From assembly GCA_026397855.1 (NCBI GenBank), contig JAPLUA010000616.1:1-10086 (forward strand): a DNA stretch of 10,086 nucleotides, given 5' to 3'. The DNA is from Verrucomicrobiota bacterium. GTDB taxonomy: Bacteria; Verrucomicrobiota; Verrucomicrobiia; Limisphaerales; UBA8199. How positions within the stretch are numbered: the first letter of the stretch is position 1; each line of letters starts with the position of its first letter. A program made the position numbers and the translations under genes. This document shows positions 1 to 5,590 of this stretch, one piece after another. The notes below the pieces were generated by a model that saw only the letters and a program-made list of their open reading frames with translations, ran no database searches and was not told the origin of the DNA.

Positions 1-1
1 G

Positions 2-640
2 GAGCAACTGGAATTCCTCCGGACCCGGCCCGACCGTGAGCTGAATCGCATCGCCCTTCCGGCCGGCCTTGCAGCTCATCATCCGGATCGCAAGGGAAAG
101 CCTTCCCGCCGCGCCGCGCTTTCCGGCGCCGCCGGCATCCGCGCCGCCTTCCTGCGCGCCGCGACGGTCACGGCCGATTTCTACCTGGCCAACTCCTGCG
201 CCGACGGCATCCCGATGTGGGACACCGGAGCGCCGGGGCTGGTCCAAATGGGGGGTTACCTCGACCGGCCGGCCGATCCGTTCAACGCGTGGGAGCCGGT
301 GGATTCGTCCGCCGCCGCAATTGCCGCGCAGGGCCTGGTGCGGCTGGGGAATTACCTCTCCGCCACGGGCGAGAGCCGGGGCGGCTCGCGCTACCGGCAG
401 GCGGGCCTGACGATCGCCGGCGCTTTGTTCGACGAGCCTTACCTGGCAACGGACCCCAAACACCAGGGCTTGCTGCTGCACTCCGTGTACCATCGTCCCA
501 ATGGCTGGGATGGCATCGCCCCCGGCCAGAAAGTGCCGAACGGCGAAAGCTCGATGTGGGGCGATTACCACGCGCGCGAGCTGGCGCTCTTGCTGCTCCG
601 CGAGGCGCGCCTCGATCAGTATCTCGTGTTCTTCGTCTAA
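2..640 (+). CDS. GH88-like unsaturated glucuronyl hydrolase, C-terminal part (5' truncated by window edge)
   Basis: The frame is open from the first base and ends at TAA 638-640, giving 212 visible residues of a longer protein (the family is usually about 350-400 residues). Seen: a stretch ADGIPMWDTGAPGL, then DSSAAAIAAQGLVRLG, then GLLLHSVYH and GESSMWGDYH, in the order found in the C-terminal half of the GH88 (alpha/alpha)6 barrel. Known for the family: these enzymes remove the unsaturated uronic acid from oligosaccharides released by polysaccharide lyases. The two catalytic aspartates lie further upstream and are outside the window, so activity cannot be judged. Residues around 25-45 of the visible part (Arg/Ala/Lys-rich, nt about 75-140) look less conserved than the rest and could mark a sequence error or a lineage-specific loop. 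GH105, a related barrel family, is the main alternative. It is followed after 50 nt by purH on the same strand, with no obvious functional link. Confidence 0.8.
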   Translation, partial: EQLEFLRTRPDRELNRIALPAGLAAHHPDRKGKPSRRAALSGAAGIRAAFLRAATVTADFYLANSCADGIPMWDTGAPGLVQMGGYLDRPADPFNAWEPVDSSAAAIAAQGLVRLGNYLSATGESRGGSRYRQAGLTIAGALFDEPYLATDPKHQGLLLHSVYHRPNGWDGIAPGQKVPNGESSMWGDYHARELALLLLREARLDQYLVFFV

Positions 641-690
641 AATGCAAATTGACTCGGGGGGCGGGTTCGGATGAAACTGCGCGCCCGTTT

Positions 691-2148
691 ATGGAGCCTA
701 TTCGACGCGCATTACTTTCAGTTTCTGACAAGACCGGCCTGGTTGATCTCGCCCGAACCCTTGCTGCCGCAGGGGTCGAGCTGGTTTCCACCGGCGGCAC
801 CGCCGGAGCCCTTCGCGAGGCCGGGTTGGCCGTTATCGATCTGAGCGCCTACACCGGCTTCCCGGAGATGCTCGATGGCCGCGTCAAAACCCTCCATCCC
901 AAGGTTCATGGCGGGCTGCTCTACCTTCGCGGCAATGCCGCCCACGAGGCTACCGCCCGCGAGCACGGCATCCAGCCCATTGACCTTGTGGTGGTGAACC
1001 TCTATCCGTTCGAGCAGACCGTGGCTCGGCCGGGCGTTTCCCTGCACGACGCCATCGAGAACATTGACATCGGCGGCCCCTCGATGCTGCGCAGCGCGGC
1101 CAAGAATCACGAGAGCGTCACGGTGGTGGTTGACCCGGCGGACTACGAACGGGTCGCCCGGCAGATTGCGGAGACAGGCGGCACCACCCTGGAGCTGCGC
1201 CGGGGACTGGCGGCCAAGGTGTTCGCCCGCACGGCGGCCTACGACCGGGCCATAGCCGAGCATCTCGGCCAGGCCTTTGGAGCCCCTGTCTGCCTGCCTG
1301 CCTCCCTCGATGTTCATGCCCCGCTCGTCCAGGCGCTGCGCTATGGCGAGAATCCGCACCAGAAAGCCGCGCTCTACGGCAGCTTCCAGGACTACTTCCG
1401 CCAGCTTCACGGCAAGGAACTCTCCTACAACAACATCCTGGACCTCACCGCGGCGGCGGCTTTGATCGCGGAGTTCGCCGGCGATCCTCCCACGCTTGCC
1501 ATTCTCAAACACACCAGCCCGTGCGGGGTGGGGCAGGGTGAGAGCCTGCGCGAGGCCTGGGACAAGGCATTTGCCACCGACCGCCAGGCGCCGTTCGGGG
1601 GCATCATCGCCGTGAACCGTGAGCTGGACCTGGCCTGCGCGGAAGCAATCGCCGAAATCTTCAGCGAGGTCATCGTTGCTCCCGGGTTCACGCCCGAAGC
1701 GCTCGAACTGCTGCAGCGCAAGAAGAACCTCCGGCTGCTGCAGGCGCTCAAGCCGCTCTCCGCCGCCCGGCGCTGGGACCTGCGCAGCGTTGGCGCCGAT
1801 TCCTTCCTGTGGCAGGAGAGGGATCTCAAAGTCACGGCCGCCCCCGATTTGAGGGTCGTCACCCGGCGCCAGCCCTCCAGTTCAGAGCTTCAGGCCATGC
1901 TGTTCGGCTGGCGGGTGGTGAAGCACCTGAAGTCCAATGCCATTGTCTATGTCGCCGCCGCCCGCACGCTGGGAATCGGCGCGGGCCAGATGAGCCGCGT
2001 GGATTCGAGCCGGATTGCCGTCTGGAAGGCGGGCGAAGCCGGCCTTTCCTTAAAAGGCAGCGTGGTGTGCAGCGACGCCTTCTTCCCGTTCCCGGACGGG
2101 CTCGATGTGGCGATGGCGTTCACGGGTGTGAGGCATTTTAGGCATTAG
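691..2148 (+). CDS. purH: PurH, bifunctional AICAR transformylase / IMP cyclohydrolase, with an apparent internal deletion near the C-terminus
   Basis: Catalyses the last two steps of de novo purine synthesis in the cytoplasm: formylation of AICAR by 10-formyl-THF, then closure to IMP. The frame is open further upstream, but homology begins at ATG 691 (MEPIRRALLSVSDKTGL), so that start is chosen; no strong Shine-Dalgarno is visible. The N-terminal MGS-like cyclohydrolase domain (about residues 1-135) has STGGTA at 33-38 and a KTLHPKVHGG stretch at 66-75. The transformylase domain has RYGENPHQK (217-225), SYNNILDLTAA (245-255), the catalytic KHTSPCG (273-279), APFGGI (300-305), KSNAIV (414-419) and SDAFFPF (461-467), and ends with RHFRH. 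Only 485 residues are present, against roughly 510-530 usually. After DGLDVA (469-474) the sequence jumps to MAFTGVRHFRH: the normal segment carrying the QPGGSxRD motif is missing, in frame. Residues equivalent to human ATIC K266, H267, F541 and R588 remain. The identity is certain; whether the product is functional is not. Confidence 0.95.
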   Translation: MEPIRRALLSVSDKTGLVDLARTLAAAGVELVSTGGTAGALREAGLAVIDLSAYTGFPEMLDGRVKTLHPKVHGGLLYLRGNAAHEATAREHGIQPIDLVVVNLYPFEQTVARPGVSLHDAIENIDIGGPSMLRSAAKNHESVTVVVDPADYERVARQIAETGGTTLELRRGLAAKVFARTAAYDRAIAEHLGQAFGAPVCLPASLDVHAPLVQALRYGENPHQKAALYGSFQDYFRQLHGKELSYNNILDLTAAAALIAEFAGDPPTLAILKHTSPCGVGQGESLREAWDKAFATDRQAPFGGIIAVNRELDLACAEAIAEIFSEVIVAPGFTPEALELLQRKKNLRLLQALKPLSAARRWDLRSVGADSFLWQERDLKVTAAPDLRVVTRRQPSSSELQAMLFGWRVVKHLKSNAIVYVAAARTLGIGAGQMSRVDSSRIAVWKAGEAGLSLKGSVVCSDAFFPFPDGLDVAMAFTGVRHFRH

Positions 2149-2209
2149 CGTGATGCGTGATGCGTCGGGCGTGGAGCGTGTTTGACGGTGCTCCTAATCA
2201 CGCATCACG
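2149..2209. terminator. Hairpin between convergent genes, built from GTGATGC heptamer repeats; possible bidirectional terminator
   Basis: CGTGATGCGTGAT at 2149-2161 is exactly complementary to ATCACGCATCACG at 2197-2209, giving a 13-bp stem around a 35-nt spacer. It begins immediately after the purH stop codon (2146-2148) and lies 35 nt beyond the 3' end of the convergent response-regulator gene. The left arm continues as variant heptamers (GTCGGGC, GTGGAGC). There is no clear T-tract on either side and the loop is long, so a terminator role is inferred from position and symmetry only. The same heptamer occurs at 4962-4982 and 7230-7250, so it may simply be a dispersed repeat that has settled here. 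Confidence 0.4.
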
Positions 2210-2244
2210 TGATCAGCTGGTCTGCATCCGTGCCCGGGCAGAAT

Positions 2245-2967
2245 TCAGCCCCGGGTCTTGGTGTTCGAGCGGGCAGGGCGCGACGCGAGCTTGAAGAAGG
2301 ATTCCTTGGTGCCTGTCCCGTGGATGCCCCACTTGTGGGCGTAAGCCATCAGGCCGCGGTCGTCGTGGACTCCCAGCTTCTTGCGGATGCTCTTCCGATG
2401 GCTCGACACGGTTTCCGGAGCGATGTCCAGATTCTGGGCGATCTCCTCGTCGGTCTGTCCCTCGGTCAGGCGCAGGAGCACCGCCAGTTCACGCCGCGTG
2501 AGCATGTTCTGGAATGCATCCGGCTTTGTCAGCCACTCATCCCTCAACTTCCGGAAGGGTGCGCTGGTGAATTCGCCCCCTTCGGCCACGATGCGGATCA
2601 CGGAACAGATCATCTCGGGTTCAATCGTCTTGTCCAGCAGCCCATGAACCCCGGCCTTCGCCGCCCGCCAGGCTGTCATTGGGTCCACCCGGCCTGTCAG
2701 CAGGATCACCCGGGTTCCAGGCAGCTTGTCCAGGAGCAGATCCGCCAGCGTGAGGCCATCCCCGTCGTCCATGTCCACATCCACAAGGGCAACGTCCGGC
2801 GGGTTCGCCAGGCACAGCAGCCAGCCCTTCTTTCCGCTCTCGGCGGAGCCCTCGACTTTTAATAGAGGATCCTTCCCCAGCCAGAAGCTCAGCATCTTGG
2901 TGAAGAGCGTTTCATCGTCCACAACCACTACCCGTATGGGCACGCTATCAGCAGAGTTCACATTCAT
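2245..2967 (-). CDS. NarL/FixJ-family response regulator (REC + LuxR-type HTH)
   Basis: A 240-residue cytoplasmic DNA-binding regulator expected to be phosphorylated by a sensor kinase. The REC domain (about 10-130) has the acidic pair D17-D18, the probable phosphoacceptor D63 in VALVDVDMDDGDG, T91 in LLTG and the switch lysine K113 in GLLDK. The C-terminal LuxR/GerE-type HTH (about 153-213) contains LTRRELAVL at 156-164, DEEIAQNLDI at 173-182 and a recognition helix around APETVSSHRKSIRKKLGV (183-200). A basic Ser/Thr-rich tail of about 25 residues follows. ATG 2967 starts the protein just before the REC domain; no strong ribosome-binding site is visible. No histidine kinase is encoded in the window, so it is an orphan here. 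It sits 121 nt downstream of the TPR genes on the same strand, with a possible promoter of its own in the gap. The target genes cannot be inferred. Confidence 0.92.
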   Translation of the reverse strand: MNVNSADSVPIRVVVVDDETLFTKMLSFWLGKDPLLKVEGSAESGKKGWLLCLANPPDVALVDVDMDDGDGLTLADLLLDKLPGTRVILLTGRVDPMTAWRAAKAGVHGLLDKTIEPEMICSVIRIVAEGGEFTSAPFRKLRDEWLTKPDAFQNMLTRRELAVLLRLTEGQTDEEIAQNLDIAPETVSSHRKSIRKKLGVHDDRGLMAYAHKWGIHGTGTKESFFKLASRPARSNTKTRG

Positions 2968-3031
2968 TTTATGCTACCCAGACAATCCATTCGCCTAAGC
3001 GGTTGAGTGTTCTCGATCAAAGATAACAGCC

Positions 3032-3060
3032 ACGGTATCTGGAGCGCGTTTTCCCGTCAA
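3032..3060 (-). promoter_or_regulatory. Possible sigma-70-type promoter for the response-regulator gene
   Basis: Reading the minus strand, TTGACG (3060-3055) is followed after 17 nt by TACCGT (3037-3032). The first hexamer matches the -35 consensus at five of six positions. The second keeps only the T, A and final T of the -10 box. The predicted start would leave a leader of about 55-60 nt before ATG 2967. The 121-nt gap between the upstream gene and this one makes an independent promoter plausible, but the -10 match is poor and an alternative TTGATC lies nearby. Confidence 0.25.
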
Positions 3061-3088
3061 GATTGGAGATAGGACCCAAACGCAGAGG

Positions 3089-5590
3089 TCACGGTTTGCG
3101 GAGCTGGTAGCGGCGCAGGTTTTCGCGGATCTGGCCCGCGAGTTCGTTCTGCCCGGATGCGGTTGCCTGGCGGATTCCTTCCTCCGCCGCCTTGGTGGCA
3201 TCCTCGAAGCGGCCCTGCCTCGCCAGGACAATCGCCAGGCGGTTGAAGGCGGACGCCGATCCGGGCTGCAAGCGGACGAGCTCGGCGTAGCGGTCGGCCG
3301 CCTCCTTGTCCCGGCCCAGCTTCTCGAGTGTGAAGGCAAGATTCTGGCACGCTTCGGAATAGCCGGGATTGAGGCGGAGGGCCTCGGAGTACCGGGCCGC
3401 GGCGTCCTCCAGTCTGCCCTGGAGCAGAAGCGCGTTGCCCAGGTTGAAATGCGCCTCCGGCCAATCCGGCTTGAGTTCAACCGCCGCCCGGCCGTGGGTG
3501 AAGGCCATTTGAGGGTTGTTCAGCCTGGCGGCGAGGTTGCTCAGGTTATTGTGCACTTCGGCGAGGTCCGGTCGCAGTCTGGCCGCCGCGGCGTAGTGCT
3601 CCGCCGCCTCGGGCAGTTGGCCGGCCTGTTCCAGGAGTCGCGCCAGCCCGGAATGAGCCTCCGGGGACTCGGGCTTGCAGCGCAGGGCGGCCGCGTATTG
3701 CTCGATGGCCTTTCCGCCATCCCCTTTGCTCGCCAGGAACTCGGCGAGGTTGCATCGCGCCTCCGCAAAGAAGGGGGCTGAGCGGACGGCGGCGGCAAAC
3801 TGCTCCCCGGCTTCATTCACCTTCCCCTCGCCGATCAGGACATTGCCCAGGTTGTTGCGGGCTTCGGCGTGGTCGGGCTGCAGCCGGATTGCGGCCAGGA
3901 AACACTCCTTTGCCTCGGTCGATTTCTGCTGGCTGAAGAGCACCACTCCCAGGTTGTAATAGGCCTTGGCGTCCGGCCCCAGCTTCAAGACCGCGTTGAA
4001 CTGCTCGATGGCTTCCGAATCCCGGCCGCGGCGCCACAGGGCAAGGCCCAGGTTGTTGTGCGCATCCACATACCGGGGCTTGAGCCGGAGGGCTGTGTTG
4101 AAGCAGGCCACGGCCTCGTCAATCTTCCCCTGGTTGTAGAGCACCGCGCCCAGGTTGTTATGCGCCAGGGGGACATCCGGGGCCACCGCCAGGACATGGC
4201 TGAAGAGCGTGCAGCCGTTCTGCCAGAAGCTGACCTGAATCCGCGCCAGGCCCAGGCACGACGCAAGGGCGGCAGCCGCAAGGCAGCAGAGCGCGATCCG
4301 GGGAAGGCACCATCGAATCCAGAGGTCGGCAATCCCCCAGGTGGCGAGGATGAGCAATCCGATCATGGGAATGTAGGTGTAACGATCGGCCATGGCCTGA
4401 TTGCCCACTTGAACAAGCCCGATGACCGGCACAAGTGTTCCCAGAAACCAGAGCCAGCCCACCGTTAGGAAGGGCATTCGGCGCGCGGGTCGAATGACGC
4501 AAAGGGTAATCGTTGCCAGCAGGATAGCCGCGCCCGCCACCTGCCAGGGCGGCCAATGCGCCACGCGCGGATAGTAAACGATCAAGCTTTCGGGCCAGCA
4601 CGTTTTCTGGATGTAACGGACGCAGGAGACCGTGGCGTTGGCGAGGCGATCGGACAGCGGCCAATCGGCAAGCGCAACCACCGCCTGGGATCGGTGCTGG
4701 GTCAGAACGGTAATCCCGCTCATGGCCAGTGCCAGGAGGAAAAACGGCGCCTTCTCCCATGCAAGCCGGCGAAGGGTCGGAAGTTCCCGGCTGAGGTTTG
4801 ACAGATCAAAGCGCCGCAGCGGCCAGCAGTCGAGGAGCAGCAGGACGAATGGCGTTGTAACGAGCATCGGCTTGCTCATGAGGCCGAGGGAGAAGAAGAG
4901 GAGGGAGAGGGCGTAGGGCGTGGAGAGTGGAGAGTGGAGAGTGGAGAGTGGAGAGTGGAGCGTGATGCGTGATGCGTGATGCGTGCTCCCGGGCCTTCGG
5001 GTTTCGGCCTTCGGATTTCCTTCGGTTTTCGGATTTCGACCTTCGGATTTCCGCGCCCAGCGGCCGTAGGCCAGCAGCGTTAGCATGAAGAAGAACGTGC
5101 TGAGCACATCCTTCCGCTCGGACACCCAGGCGACCGATTCGACGTGGAGGGGATGCAGCGCAAACACCGCCGCCACAAAGGCGCTGCGCCAGCGGGCGCC
5201 GGTGAGGCTTCGCAGCAGGAGAAAGAGCAGCAGCGTGTTGGCCACGTGAAAGGCCAGGTTCACCAGGTGGGGCGGCCCGGGTCGCAGCCCGAACAGCTGG
5301 CAATCCAGCATGTGGGACAGCGAGGTCAGCGGCTGCCAATTGGCCATGTGCCGGTTCTGAAAGGCCCAGGCTACACCCTCGAGGGTCAGCCCGTTGGAAA
5401 TGGCGGGGTGGTTCGCGACCCCCTCCAGGTCGTCGTAGTTGACGAAGTCGAAATGCCTCACAGGCCAATAGGCCGCGAGCGTGGCAGCCGCGAGGAAGAG
5501 GCAGATCATCCAGGCGCCGCCACCGGGGGAGCCCCGGCTCCCGGCTTCGGGGGCTTGGCCCGTGGCTGTTTTCGACGCGGCCCCGGTCAT
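3089..5590 (-). CDS. TMTC-like polytopic membrane protein (GT-C glycosyltransferase fold) with ten C-terminal TPRs
   Basis: 833 residues. The N-terminal half is a multi-pass membrane region. A first helix near 26-45 is followed by FDFVNYDD (47-54), whose acidic pair sits in the first external loop where GT-C enzymes carry catalytic acid residues. Then come NWQPLTSLSHMLD (84-96), HPLHVESVAWVSERKD (146-161), GLMSKPMLVT (236-245) and DRYTYIP (402-408). The C-terminal half has about ten tandem TPRs (474-809), most with the xAxxNLGxxLxxxGxxxEA pattern, and a tail resembling that of the neighbouring paralogue (SGQNELAGQIRENLRRYQLRKP-like ending). Known: eukaryotic TMTC proteins with this layout are O-mannosyltransferases. 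Inferred: protein or envelope glycosylation; the substrate is unknown. Residues about 181-224 are repeat-derived and carry no family motif. The start ATG 5590 overlaps the preceding stop as ATGA, suggesting translational coupling. Confidence 0.85.
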   Translation of the reverse strand: MTGAASKTATGQAPEAGSRGSPGGGAWMICLFLAAATLAAYWPVRHFDFVNYDDLEGVANHPAISNGLTLEGVAWAFQNRHMANWQPLTSLSHMLDCQLFGLRPGPPHLVNLAFHVANTLLLFLLLRSLTGARWRSAFVAAVFALHPLHVESVAWVSERKDVLSTFFFMLTLLAYGRWARKSEGRNPKTEGNPKAETRRPGSTHHASRITLHSPLSTLHSPLSTPYALSLLFFSLGLMSKPMLVTTPFVLLLLDCWPLRRFDLSNLSRELPTLRRLAWEKAPFFLLALAMSGITVLTQHRSQAVVALADWPLSDRLANATVSCVRYIQKTCWPESLIVYYPRVAHWPPWQVAGAAILLATITLCVIRPARRMPFLTVGWLWFLGTLVPVIGLVQVGNQAMADRYTYIPMIGLLILATWGIADLWIRWCLPRIALCCLAAAALASCLGLARIQVSFWQNGCTLFSHVLAVAPDVPLAHNNLGAVLYNQGKIDEAVACFNTALRLKPRYVDAHNNLGLALWRRGRDSEAIEQFNAVLKLGPDAKAYYNLGVVLFSQQKSTEAKECFLAAIRLQPDHAEARNNLGNVLIGEGKVNEAGEQFAAAVRSAPFFAEARCNLAEFLASKGDGGKAIEQYAAALRCKPESPEAHSGLARLLEQAGQLPEAAEHYAAAARLRPDLAEVHNNLSNLAARLNNPQMAFTHGRAAVELKPDWPEAHFNLGNALLLQGRLEDAAARYSEALRLNPGYSEACQNLAFTLEKLGRDKEAADRYAELVRLQPGSASAFNRLAIVLARQGRFEDATKAAEEGIRQATASGQNELAGQIRENLRRYQLRKP
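4920..4982. repeat. Heptanucleotide tandem repeats inside the TMTC-like gene: (GTGGAGA)n then (GTGATGC)3
   Basis: On the plus strand, five perfect GTGGAGA units run from 4920 to 4954. A sixth unit ends as GTGGAGC (4955-4961), followed by three perfect GTGATGC units (4962-4982) and a diverged GTGCTCC. In the gene's direction (minus strand) they encode repeating seven-residue blocks, HHASRIT then LHSPLST, at about residues 203-224. A 7-bp unit reads through all three frames, so each three units give the same seven residues. The encoded peptide matches no family motif and lies in a loop between membrane segments. Confidence 0.9.
4990..5053. repeat. Imperfect CCGAAAT/CCGAAGG-type short repeat adjoining the heptamers
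   Basis: On the plus strand this stretch is a run of CTTCGG, TTTCGG and GGATTTC variants. On the gene strand it reads as variants of CGAAATCCGAAGG, encoding an Asn-Pro-Lys/Glu-rich stretch (SEGRNPKTEGNPKAETRRP, residues about 182-200). It directly abuts the heptamer repeats and shares the same insertion loop. Units are imperfect, 6-14 bp, and the boundaries are approximate. It looks like a second, different dispersed-repeat family lying in the same permissive site. Confidence 0.7.

Noticed and set aside
69..410. Small plus-strand open frame at the left end
   Set aside because: It overlaps the GH88-like frame in another phase and is Pro/Arg/Ser-rich without motifs.
217..690. Upstream extension of the purH reading frame (open from 217)
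   Set aside because: The extension is antisense-free but out of frame with the well-supported GH88-like gene, has Arg/Gly-rich shadow composition and no purH homology. PurH family sequence begins at ATG 691.
718..1512. Long open frame on the minus strand (264 codons) opposite purH
   Set aside because: It lies entirely within a confidently identified gene and its translation resembles no family. High GC content produces such antisense frames.
2040..2065. CCTTAAAAGG palindrome as a regulatory site
   Set aside because: It is a short palindrome inside conserved purH coding sequence and is explained by the codons there.
2182..2862. Long plus-strand open frame opposite the response regulator (226 codons)
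   Set aside because: It covers the coding strand complement of clear REC and HTH domains and has no recognisable motif of its own.
4920..4982. CRISPR-like tandem repeats
   Set aside because: Units are 7 bp with no spacers, and they lie inside an open reading frame. They form a short tandem repeat, not a CRISPR array.
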